NCBI GenBank assembly: GCA_047921175.1
Contig: JBLRWQ010000006.1
Location: 1 to 64,000, forward strand
Direction of reading: 5' to 3'
Length of the DNA stretch: 64,000 nucleotides
Origin: T1Sed10-7 sp047921175
Lineage (GTDB): Bacteria > Actinomycetota > Nitriliruptoria > Nitriliruptorales > Nitriliruptoraceae
In this document: positions 32,006 through 39,704 of the stretch, piece by piece
Layout: the number at the start of each line of letters is the position of its first letter
Numbering within the stretch: the stretch's first letter is position 1
Notes under the pieces: generated by a model
Seen by the model: the letters and a program-made list of their open reading frames with translations, nothing else
Database searches by the model: none
Told to the model about the DNA's origin: nothing
Program-made: the position numbers and the translations under genes

Positions 32006-32842
32006 TCAGCCCGGCCGGACGGCCTCCAGCGTGAACTCGGTGGGGCAGAGGTCGCGCTGGTGGGCTGGCAGTCGCCAGCGGTCCACGCCCCGCTCGACCT
32101 GCTCCATCCAGGGCGCGAAGCACCAGTCCAGCGTGTCGCCCTCGTGCAGCCGGGTCAGCTGCAGTCCGACGTCCAGCACCGCCTGGACGATCTCGCCCAG
32201 CCCGTGGGCCCACTCGACGGTCTCGGAGGCCGCCACCTCGCCATCACCGGCGTAGGTGGAGGCATCATCGAGGTGCTGCGCCCCGGCCCGCTCGAGGTAC
32301 GGGAACGCGCCGAGCACCAGCAGGCGATCGTCGCGGGTCTCGTCCACGCACATCAGCATCGGGTGCGCGTCCCGCAGGTAGAGCCGTCCGCCGGGCTTCA
32401 GCAGCCCCGCGACCACCTCGGCCCAGCGGCGGACCGACGGCAGCCAGCACAGGGTCCCCACCGAGGTGTAGACCAGGTCCACCTGGCGCCCCACCGCGGC
32501 CACCGCGTCGTGGACATCGGCCTCGACGAAGGTGGCTGGTGTGCCGCTGCGCGCGCTCAGGTCCCGGGCCACCTCCAGCGCGGCGGGGGAGAAGTCGACC
32601 CCGGTGACGGTCCCGCCCAGGCGCGCCAGCGAGATCGTGTCCGTGCCGAGATGGCACTGCAGGTGGACGACGTCCATCCCGGTGAGGTCACCGAGGTGGA
32701 CCGCGTCGGCCGCCACGACATCCGACAGCCGGGCCGGGTCGGCGACGTAGCGCTCCAGGCCGTAGCCGTCCGAGGTGGCGTGGATCGGGACGCGCCCCTC
32801 CCAGTTGGCGAGGTTGCGGGCACGGTCGGCCGGGTCCATCAT
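32006..32842 (-). CDS. SAM-dependent class I methyltransferase
   Basis: Two adjacent ATGs (32842 and 32839) start a 278-aa protein. Motif I is VVHLQCHLGTDTISLARLGG with an unusual Q-C-H-L-G-T in place of the usual glycine-rich loop, as in a known subgroup of actinobacterial methyltransferases. It is followed by VTGVDFSPAALEVAR (acidic ribose-binding D) and LVYTSVGTLCWLPSVRRWA. The C-terminal half contains EWAHGLGEIVQAVLDVGLQL and a Trp/Glu-rich end. It is convergent with the debranching enzyme gene (44-base gap). The substrate is unknown. Confidence 0.85.
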   Translation of the reverse strand: MMDPADRARNLANWEGRVPIHATSDGYGLERYVADPARLSDVVAADAVHLGDLTGMDVVHLQCHLGTDTISLARLGGTVTGVDFSPAALEVARDLSARSGTPATFVEADVHDAVAAVGRQVDLVYTSVGTLCWLPSVRRWAEVVAGLLKPGGRLYLRDAHPMLMCVDETRDDRLLVLGAFPYLERAGAQHLDDASTYAGDGEVAASETVEWAHGLGEIVQAVLDVGLQLTRLHEGDTLDWCFAPWMEQVERGVDRWRLPAHQRDLCPTEFTLEAVRPG

Positions 32843-33039
32843 CGGGGCAGATCTCCGTGCGTCCCAGGCCCGCCACGCTACCCGTCGACCGGTGCGCCAC
32901 GACAGGGTGCGGGCCGCCGGCCAGCCGACGCGTGGCCTCGGGCCACCCTGTCGATGCGGGCGGTCGCATCGTGCGGGCCACCGGCGGCCGCACCTCCACT
33001 CTCGGGTGCGTGCGGTCGCCGGTGTCGCAGCGATCGTCG

Positions 33040-34503
33040 TTACCTCGCGGTGACCTCGCCGGGGACGCAGGCGATGTTGGTCCCGAGGAAGATGTCCCCG
33101 GTCATCGAGGCGCAGCTCTGCCACGCCCCCGGGGTGCGCCCGACCGCCCGGTAGGTGATCGTGTGCGTCTGGTCGGGCTCGGGCTCGGGCTCGGGCCACG
33201 TGACCGTCGCGCTGCTATCTGGCTGCGGCAGCGTGCCGTTGCGGTCGAAGTACAGCATCGCGCCCTTGGTCCCGTCGACGTTCTCAGCCCCGACGGTCAG
33301 GAACCCGCCATCACCCGCGGAGAGCTCCGGCCCGTAGGCGTAGGTGATCTCCGTCTGGCTCTCGTCGCCAGTGTTGGACAGTAACGGGATCCAGATCTGG
33401 AAGCTGTTGACCTGCGAGGTGTTGCTCCAGTTGGGGACTTTGTCCCACTCGACGACGATCCACTCGTTCGAGTTCGAGTCCGGGCTGACGACCCCGACGC
33501 GGAGCGCGCCGCCGGCCGCCGGGTTCAGGTCGGTCCAGAACGGCGCCAGCACGTTGTTCGGACGGTCCGGATCCGGCAGGAACTGGTTGACGAAACCGAT
33601 GTCGGCTCCGGTGCCTCCGCCGACGACGGCGTAGCCGTTGCTCACCACTCCGACTTCGTCGTACACCTCACCGCCGTACCTGAAGGGTGGGGTGGACACG
33701 TTCGCGATGGACTCGTCACCGATGCCGCCGAGCGGCTCGACCTCGAAGCCGGCGAGCGGCAGGTACCCGAACGGCGAGCCACCCGGCGTGATCGCCACGC
33801 CTGGTGGCTCGGCCCCCACGAGCGTGCCGGAGAAGCGGACACCGTTGCCGACCACCTCGGCGCCCCCGAGCGTGCCGGAGAAGCGGAAACCGTTGCCGAC
33901 CACCTCGGCGCCTACGACGCTGCCAGGGTCCAGCGCGAGCTGGCGCGGCAGGGTGCTCATGACGTTGACGGTGGCGGCGTCCTGGGCGGTGTTGGTGATC
34001 GTGATGCTGCAGTCGGTCGTCGCGTTCCGGGCCAGGGTCAGCGGATCGCAGCTGTGTTCGAGTGTGACCTGCGGCTCACGCCGCTCGATCGTGATCGGCA
34101 AGGTCGCGGACAGGTTGCCGTGGGTGAGCTCCAGCTGGGCGTGACGGACCTCACCCATCGGCACGTCACGGGCGTCGATGTCGATGGTGAACGAACGGGA
34201 TGCCCCGGCCGGCACCTGGATCGAGCGGGGCACGGTGATACGCACGTCGTTCGGCGCATCGACGCTCAGCCGCCACGCGGCAGCTCGCGGGAGCCCGCTC
34301 GTGACCCTTTGCTCCACCGAGACCTGGCCCGGGACGGGGATGGACAGGCTCGCGCCGTTCTCGTCGAAGGTGAGCCCCGCGTCGGCGACCCGGAGGTCCC
34401 CGGGGTCGGCGCCCTCCGTCGCGGCGACCGGCAACGCCGGGGCCGCCAGCGCGAGGATCGCGAGCATGAGGACGACACGCTGCACTGGCAACCGCTTGAC
34501 CAC
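33040..34503 (-). CDS. Secreted beta-rich protein, stand-alone C-terminal module of S8-type proteases
   Basis: The ATG at 34503 gives a 487-aa protein with a classical Sec signal peptide (cleavage after PVAA, near residue 28). Residues 60-130 resemble an Fn3-like or peptidase-accessory domain (SGLPRAAAWRLSVDAPNDVR). Residues 145-200 resemble a DUF11-type repeat (TDCSITITNTAQDAATVNV). Residues 255-445 form a beta domain with EVGVVSNGYAVVGGGTGAD and NNVLAPFWTDLNPAAGGALR. I recall this arrangement as the C-terminal part of secreted subtilisin-family proteins from related actinobacteria. Here no Asp/His/Ser protease domain precedes it, so the protein is probably a binding or adhesion module. A 16-residue unit (VVGNG-RFSGTL) is duplicated near residue 195. 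Confidence 0.75.
   Translation of the reverse strand: MVKRLPVQRVVLMLAILALAAPALPVAATEGADPGDLRVADAGLTFDENGASLSIPVPGQVSVEQRVTSGLPRAAAWRLSVDAPNDVRITVPRSIQVPAGASRSFTIDIDARDVPMGEVRHAQLELTHGNLSATLPITIERREPQVTLEHSCDPLTLARNATTDCSITITNTAQDAATVNVMSTLPRQLALDPGSVVGAEVVGNGFRFSGTLGGAEVVGNGVRFSGTLVGAEPPGVAITPGGSPFGYLPLAGFEVEPLGGIGDESIANVSTPPFRYGGEVYDEVGVVSNGYAVVGGGTGADIGFVNQFLPDPDRPNNVLAPFWTDLNPAAGGALRVGVVSPDSNSNEWIVVEWDKVPNWSNTSQVNSFQIWIPLLSNTGDESQTEITYAYGPELSAGDGGFLTVGAENVDGTKGAMLYFDRNGTLPQPDSSATVTWPEPEPEPDQTHTITYRAVGRTPGAWQSCASMTGDIFLGTNIACVPGEVTAR
33821..33916. repeat. 48-bp tandem duplication inside the secreted-protein gene
   Basis: Segments 33821-33868 and 33869-33916 are nearly identical (period 48). 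In the minus-strand frame they encode two 16-residue copies containing GAEVVGNG and RFSGTL. The duplication is in frame and lengthens one beta region. Confidence 0.9.
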
Positions 34504-34675
34504 GGTGGGGCTCCATCCACGTAGGCGCGGCTCCCCCCGAAGGCCGTCGCAGACTCCCGTCCGCCTCAGGCCTGTTGGGCGGCGCGGGACTATCCCACAC
34601 CGGTCCAGGTTGCTGGCCGACTTCGGCGCGAAGTGTGCGTTCCGCGCGCGGTCGGTGACGACGGGAGCCGGACCG

Positions 34676-35089
34676 TTACCGGTACGACGCGGCGAGCCGC
34701 GCGAAGCCCTCCTCGAGACTGACCCGGGGTTGCCAGCCGAGCGCCGACCGGGTCTCGCGCTGGTCGAACCAGTGCGCCGTGGCGAGCTGCTCGGCCAGGA
34801 ACGAGGTCATCGGCGGGTCGTCGGTGCGCTGGAGCCGTGCCCACACGCGCTCGGCGACCGCGCCACCGATCGCGAGCCCGAGCAGGGTGGCGTCCTCGAT
34901 GGCGCGTGCGTTGGGCACCGGCAACGAGCCGGGCTGGCCGGTGCAGACCGGGCAGACGTTGGTGTTCGGCTCGTCCCCGAAGGTGGTCGAGCAGCCGCAC
35001 CACATCTTCGTGGTGGTGTGCAGCTCGACGTGGACCTCGAGCCCGACGACCAGCTCCCAGCCCTCGGGCAGCAGCGTGTCCGCGGCCAT
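34676..35089 (-). pseudogene. gatB: Truncated gatB joined in frame to the 3' end of an SDR epimerase gene
   Basis: The ATG at 35089 overlaps the gatA stop (TGATG) and starts a 137-aa frame. Residues 1-80 are normal GatB: WELVVGLEVHVELHTTTKMW, then the zinc-site cysteines in CGCSTTF and NVCPVCTGQPGSLPVPN. A full GatB is about 480-500 aa. From about residue 82 the sequence changes to LQRTDDPPMTSFLAEQLATA, HWFDQRE and ALGWQPRVSLEEGFARLA, the usual C-terminus of 3-beta-HSD-type extended SDR epimerases. The junction is near 34840-34850. The kinase-like catalytic domain, the tRNA-binding tail and the SDR Rossmann fold are all missing. This is either a genuine deletion of more than 1 kb or an assembly misjoin. 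Confidence 0.85.
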
Positions 35090-36654
35090 CAACGCACCTC
35101 CTCGTCCACCCCGACGGCCCTCGGGCCGGTCGGCCGGGCCACGAACCCGCTCGCCTGCTCCAGCGCCCAGGCCACGCGGTACATGACCTCGTCGCGCTTC
35201 AGCGGCGCCATCACCTGCAGCCCGACGGGCAGCGAGGTGGCGGGGTCCTCCGGTGCGGCGGCGAACCCGGCGGGCAGCGACAGCGCGGGGATCCCGGCGA
35301 GCGAGGCGGGCACGGTCGCGACGTCGTTGAGGTACATCGCCATCGGGTCGGCGGTCTTGTCCCCGAACCGGAACGCCACCGACGGGGAGGTCGGGCTCAC
35401 CAGCGCGTCCACCTCGGTGAAGGCGGTGCGGAAGTCGTCGGCGATGAGCGTGCGGACCTTGGAGGCCTGCAGGTAGTAGGCGTCGTAGTAGCCGCTGGAC
35501 AGGGCGTGGGTGCCGATCATGATGCGGCGCTTGACCTCGGGCCCGAAGCCTGCCGCGCGGGTGGCGGCGTTCATCTCCTCGGCGGTGGGCGCGTCGACCC
35601 GCAGGCCGTAGCGCACCCCGTCGAAGCGGGCCAGGTTGGAGGAGGCCTCGCTCGGGGCGATGAGGTAGTACGCGGGCAGACCGTAGGGGGCGTGCGGCAG
35701 GGAGACCTCGACGATCTCGGCCCCGAGCGACTCGAGCCGCGCGAGCGCCTGCGCGAACACCGCCTCGACGCCCGGCTCGTACCCCTCCCCCTGGAGTTCG
35801 CGCACGACCCCGATCCGCATCCCGGCCACGCCGTCGCGCAAGCCCCCGAGCAGGTCGGGGACCTCCCCGGGCACCGAGGTGGCATCGCGGGGATCGTGGC
35901 CCCAGATGGCGGTCTGCAGCCTCGCCGCGTCCTCCACCGTGCGTGCGAAGGGGCCGGCCTGGTCCAGCGAGGACGCGAACGCGACCAGCCCGTAGCGCGA
36001 CACGGTGCCGTAGGTCGGCTTGGCGCCCACCAGGCCCGTGAGCGCGGCGGGCTGGCGGATCGACCCACCGGTGTCGGTCCCGATCGCGAGCGGCGCGAGC
36101 AGCGCCGACACCGCGCTGGCGGATCCGCCCGAGGACCCACCGGGCACCCGGTCCAGGTCCCAGGGGTTGCGGGTGTTGCCGAAGGCGGAGTTCTCCGTGG
36201 AGGAGCCCATGGCGAACTCGTCCATGTTGGTCTTGCCGAGCACCACGATGTCCGCAGCGCGCAGCCGCGCGGTGACGGTGGCGTCGTAGGGCGGCACCCA
36301 CCCCTCGAGCATGCGCGACCCGCAGGTCGTCGGCGCACCGCGCATCGTGAGCACGTCCTTGAGCGCGAGCGGGACCCCGGCCAGGGGGCCGAGCTCCTCG
36401 CCTGCGGCGCGTCGGGCGTCGATGTCGTCCGCGTGTGCCCGGGCGGCGGCGGCCGTCACGGCCAGGAACGCGTGCGTCTCGTCCGGGGACAGCGCGTCGG
36501 CGGGCTTCGCGGCCCACACGTCGCCGTCCGCCTCGACGCCGTCGATCGCGGCGATACGGTCGAGGTGGGCGTCCACCACCTCGCGGGCGGAGACCTCCCC
36601 GGCCTGCAGGCGGGCGGCCAGGTCGACGGCGCTGAGCTCGGTCAGGACGGCCAT
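35089..36654 (-). CDS. gatA: Glutamyl/aspartyl-tRNA amidotransferase subunit A
   Basis: The 521-aa product carries the amidase signature. The catalytic Lys is in LALKDVLTMRG, the cis-Ser in GGSSGGSASAVSALLA and the nucleophile Ser in IGTDTGGSIRQPAAL. GatA supplies ammonia from glutamine for amidation of Glu-tRNA(Gln) or Asp-tRNA(Asn) within the GatCAB complex. Length and motifs are complete. The start at 36654 lies one base after the gatC stop, and the stop shares a base with the gatB start, so gatCAB is one operon. Its partner GatB is broken here, which would leave this subunit without its transamidase unless another copy exists. Confidence 0.97.
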   Translation of the reverse strand: MAVLTELSAVDLAARLQAGEVSAREVVDAHLDRIAAIDGVEADGDVWAAKPADALSPDETHAFLAVTAAAARAHADDIDARRAAGEELGPLAGVPLALKDVLTMRGAPTTCGSRMLEGWVPPYDATVTARLRAADIVVLGKTNMDEFAMGSSTENSAFGNTRNPWDLDRVPGGSSGGSASAVSALLAPLAIGTDTGGSIRQPAALTGLVGAKPTYGTVSRYGLVAFASSLDQAGPFARTVEDAARLQTAIWGHDPRDATSVPGEVPDLLGGLRDGVAGMRIGVVRELQGEGYEPGVEAVFAQALARLESLGAEIVEVSLPHAPYGLPAYYLIAPSEASSNLARFDGVRYGLRVDAPTAEEMNAATRAAGFGPEVKRRIMIGTHALSSGYYDAYYLQASKVRTLIADDFRTAFTEVDALVSPTSPSVAFRFGDKTADPMAMYLNDVATVPASLAGIPALSLPAGFAAAPEDPATSLPVGLQVMAPLKRDEVMYRVAWALEQASGFVARPTGPRAVGVDEEVR

Positions 36655-36655
36655 C

Positions 36656-36952
36656 TCAGCCCTCCTCCGCGACGATGCGCGGGACGGCGAAGCGGTGCTG
36701 CTCGACCGCCGGGGCGCCGGCCAGCACGTCCTCCCGGCTGAGCGACGGCGCGGGCTCGTCCGGACGGGTCACGTCCGCCAGGGCGAAGGGGTGGGTGGTC
36801 GGCTCCACCTCGTCGGCCGCGACCTCGCCGACCTGCTCGGCGTAGCCGAGGATCGCGGACAGCTGGGGGGCCAGCGCCGCGACCTCGTCGTCGGTCAACG
36901 CGAGCCGGGCCAGCCGGGCGACGTGGCGGACCTCACCTTCGGACAGGGCCAC
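36656..36952 (-). CDS. gatC: Glutamyl/aspartyl-tRNA amidotransferase subunit C
   Basis: The 98-aa GatC starts at GTG 36952. It has the usual helix VRHVARLARLALTDDEVAAL (residues 8-27) and the C-terminal wrapping segment with SREDVLAGAP and RFAVPRIV, which threads between GatA and GatB. It is the first gene of the operon; its promoter should lie in the 205-base divergent region shared with pncB. Confidence 0.95.
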   Translation of the reverse strand: MALSEGEVRHVARLARLALTDDEVAALAPQLSAILGYAEQVGEVAADEVEPTTHPFALADVTRPDEPAPSLSREDVLAGAPAVEQHRFAVPRIVAEEG

Positions 36953-37157
36953 GTGGGGCCTCCTGGGTCGAGGGGTGGCGACCGGGCGAGGCTAGCGGTC
37001 GCGCGGGATCGCCCCTCGCCGTCCGCAGCCATCGCCCGCACGGTTCGCGGTCGCAGCCCGGGCACCCGACACGGCCGATGGCGCGGATGCCGTGGCTCGC
37101 AGACGAACCGGTGCGCGGTTACGGTCGCCACAGACCCCGAGACGAGCCGAGCGAGCC

Positions 37158-38441
37158 GTGACGACCGCGCTGCTGACCGACCGGTACGAGCTGACCATGC
37201 TCGACGCGGCGCTCGAGAGCGGTATCGCCGCCCGGCGGTGCGTCTTCGAGGTGTTCGCCCGCTCGCTGCCCGACGGTCGGCGCTACGGCGTGGCCGCGGG
37301 GCTCGGACGGCTGCTGCCCGGGCTGGCCGACTTCCGCTTCGATCCGGCGACGCTCGCCTGGCTGGACGACGAGGACGTGGTGCGTCCCGCGACGCTCGAC
37401 TGGCTGGCCGACTACCGCTTCCGTGGCGAGCTGTACGCCTACCGGGAGGGCGAGCCCTACGTCGCGAACTCGCCGGTGCTGACCGTCGCCGGCAGCTTCG
37501 CCGAGGCGGTGCTGCTCGAGACGCTCGTGCTGTCGGTCCTCAACCACGACAGCGCCATCGCCGCGGCCGCCGCCCGCGTCGTGAGCGCCGCCCAGGGGCG
37601 TGGGTTGCTCGAGTTCGGGAGCCGCCGCACCCACGAGGAAGCGGCCGCCGCCGCCGGCCGCGCCGCGTACGTGGCCGGGTTCGACGGCAGCTCGAACCTG
37701 GCGTCGGGTGCCCGGCACGGCGTGCCGACCCTCGGCACGACCGCGCACGCCTTCGTGCTGCTGCACGACGACGAGGTGGCGGCCTTCACCCAGCAGGTCG
37801 CGGCCGCCGGCCCGGGGACGACCATCCTGGTCGACACCTACGACACCGCCCGGGGCATCGCCCGCGCGCTCGAGGCCGCCGGGCCGTCCCTGGGGGGCAT
37901 CCGGATCGACTCGGGCGACCTCGCCGAGGAGGCCCGCGCCGCCCGCGCCCAGCTCGACGACGCCGGGGCGACCGGCACCCGGATCGTCGTCTCCGGCGAC
38001 CTCGACGAGCACCGCATCGCCGCCCTTGCCGACGCCCCGATCGACGCCTACGGGGTGGGGACCAAGCTCGTGACCGGCAGCGGCGCGCCGAACGCCGGCT
38101 TCGTCTACAAGGTCGTGGCCCGCGACGACGCGCACGGGCAGCTCGAGCCGGTCGCGAAGGCCGGCGGCGAGAAGGCCACCGTCGGCGGCCGGAAGCGCGC
38201 CAGCCGGCGCTACCGCGACGGCGTCGCCAGCGGCGAGGTGGTCCGCGGCTGGGCCGCCGAGGTCCCTACCGGCGAGCGGGCCCTGCAGGTGCCGGTGCTC
38301 GTGGACGGCGAGGTGGTCCACGACCCCGACCTGGACGAGATCCGTGCCCACCACCGTGCCGCGATGGCCGAGCTGCCACGCTCCGCGCTGGACCTCGCGA
38401 CCGGCGAGCCCGTCTGGACCCTGGAGGAGGACGAGACATGA
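37158..38441 (+). CDS. pncB: Nicotinate phosphoribosyltransferase
   Basis: The GTG at 37158 starts a 427-aa protein opening with LLTDRYELTMLDAALESG, diagnostic of NAPRTase. The phospho-acceptor His region is EFGSRRTHEEAA; IRIDSGDL and YGVGTKLVTG belong to the phosphoribosyl binding site. It converts nicotinate, PRPP and ATP to nicotinate mononucleotide in NAD salvage. The stop overlaps the nicotinamidase start (ATGA), so the two salvage enzymes are coupled: nicotinamidase makes nicotinate and this enzyme uses it. It is divergent from gatCA. Confidence 0.95.
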   Translation: MTTALLTDRYELTMLDAALESGIAARRCVFEVFARSLPDGRRYGVAAGLGRLLPGLADFRFDPATLAWLDDEDVVRPATLDWLADYRFRGELYAYREGEPYVANSPVLTVAGSFAEAVLLETLVLSVLNHDSAIAAAAARVVSAAQGRGLLEFGSRRTHEEAAAAAGRAAYVAGFDGSSNLASGARHGVPTLGTTAHAFVLLHDDEVAAFTQQVAAAGPGTTILVDTYDTARGIARALEAAGPSLGGIRIDSGDLAEEARAARAQLDDAGATGTRIVVSGDLDEHRIAALADAPIDAYGVGTKLVTGSGAPNAGFVYKVVARDDAHGQLEPVAKAGGEKATVGGRKRASRRYRDGVASGEVVRGWAAEVPTGERALQVPVLVDGEVVHDPDLDEIRAHHRAAMAELPRSALDLATGEPVWTLEEDET

Positions 38442-39040
38442 CCAGCGACCGGTACGACAGCCACACGGCCCTGCTCGTCGTGGACGTGCAGAACGACTTC
38501 GCCGACCCCGACGGTGGCCTGTACGTCGCCGGTGGTGAGGAGGTGGTCCCGGTCGTGAACGCCGAGGTGGCGGCGGCCCGTGAGGCGGGCGCCCTGGTCG
38601 TCTACACCCAGGACTGGCACCCCCCGACCACCCCACACTTCGCCAAGGACGGCGGGGTGTGGCCGGTCCACTGCGTGCGGGACACCTGGGGTGCCGAGCT
38701 GCACCCGGACCTCGAGGTCGTCGCGGACGCGCCCGTCGTGCGCAAGGGGGTGGACGGGGAGGACGGGTACTCCGGCTTCTCCGTCCGCGACCCGGTCAGC
38801 GGGGACACCAGCGCCACCGAGCTCGGCAGCCACCTCGACGCTGCCCAGGTCCGACGGGTCGTCGTCACCGGCCTGGCCGGGGACGTCTGCGTCAAGGACA
38901 CCGCGCTGGACGCCGCCCGGCTGGGCTACGAGGTGGTGCTGCCGCTCGCGGCCACCCGGATGGTGGAGCTCAACGAGGGCGACGGCGAGGCGGCGATCGC
39001 CGCGGTGGCGGCCGCGGGCGTGGACGTGCAGCCGGCCTGA
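38438..39040 (+). CDS. pncA: Nicotinamidase
   Basis: This 200-aa isochorismatase-fold enzyme has the full PncA set: catalytic D16 (LLVVDVQNDF), K103 (VVRKGVDG) and C151 (GLAGDVCVKDT), with metal ligands D59, H61 and H67 (DWHPPTTPH) and H78 (WPVHC). The metal-ligand spacing is the same as in M. tuberculosis PncA. It hydrolyses nicotinamide to nicotinate and would also activate pyrazinamide. ATGA overlap with pncB indicates coupling in one NAD salvage operon. Confidence 0.95.
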   Translation: MTSDRYDSHTALLVVDVQNDFADPDGGLYVAGGEEVVPVVNAEVAAAREAGALVVYTQDWHPPTTPHFAKDGGVWPVHCVRDTWGAELHPDLEVVADAPVVRKGVDGEDGYSGFSVRDPVSGDTSATELGSHLDAAQVRRVVVTGLAGDVCVKDTALDAARLGYEVVLPLAATRMVELNEGDGEAAIAAVAAAGVDVQPA

Positions 39041-39047
39041 GGCGGCG

Positions 39048-39704
39048 TCAGCGCGCTCGGCCGGCGACGTCCGTGAGGCGCGTCGAAGGCCACGCACCCA
39101 GCACCGGGTCCGCCACCTGGGGCGCCGGTGCGCTCGGCCCGCCGTGCGCGAGGTGGTGGCGGGCCGAGGCCTGGTCGCGCGCAGGCCAGGTCCGCCAGCC
39201 CTCCGCGTCGACCTGCACCTCGGTGCCCGGGCCGGGCACGTAGGCCAGCGCATCCGCAAGCTGGTAGGTCCCCGCGACCGCGACGGTTCCGACCCGCGCG
39301 AGCTGGTAGGTGCCGGGGGGAGCGCGGTGGGCGTCACCCGCCGCCGGGTCGATCCGTGCCGGCGCGCCGTCGCGGGCGCGCCCCTCGGTCCGGTCCAACA
39401 GCGGTGTGAGCCGCCGGTGTAGCCCGAGCACCCAGGTGGGGGTGGTCGCGCCCGCCCGTGGCACCAGCGTGAGCGGCACCGCCCCGTACCCGGTGATGCG
39501 TGCTTCGAACGCGGTCACCCAGCAGCGTGCGTCGTCCCGGTCGCCGGGTGGCAGGTCGTCCGGGCCACCGGCCGGATCGTCGGCGTCGAGCAGGGCAGCG
39601 AGGTCCAGGGCCCGCTCGGTCGTGTCCGTCACCCAGGTCGGCCCCACCGGCCGGCGGCCGGGATACCGCGCGGGATCGAAGCGGCGCATGGCGGGCAACC
39701 TCAC
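39048..39704 (-). CDS. Hypothetical protein downstream of ligA
   Basis: The GTG at 39704 overlaps the ligA stop (GTGA); an ATG at 39689 is the alternative. The 218-aa product is soluble, Pro/Arg/Asp-rich and without membrane segments. GTYQLARVGTVAVAGTYQLA contains a repeated GTYQLA unit. I recognise no domain. Coupling to ligA suggests co-expression but not necessarily a repair role. It is convergent with pncA, only 7 bases away. Confidence 0.6.
   Translation of the reverse strand: MRLPAMRRFDPARYPGRRPVGPTWVTDTTERALDLAALLDADDPAGGPDDLPPGDRDDARCWVTAFEARITGYGAVPLTLVPRAGATTPTWVLGLHRRLTPLLDRTEGRARDGAPARIDPAAGDAHRAPPGTYQLARVGTVAVAGTYQLADALAYVPGPGTEVQVDAEGWRTWPARDQASARHHLAHGGPSAPAPQVADPVLGAWPSTRLTDVAGRAR

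Noticed and set aside
29790..32213. Long minus-strand open frame across the debranching enzyme
   Set aside because: The plus-strand frame has intact glycoside hydrolase motifs and coupling to the GT4 gene; the minus frame has no motifs.
36953..38437. Plus-strand frame reaching from inside gatA into pncA
   Set aside because: Only its last 200 codons (pncA) are protein-like; the rest runs through gatA/gatC antisense and out of frame with pncB.
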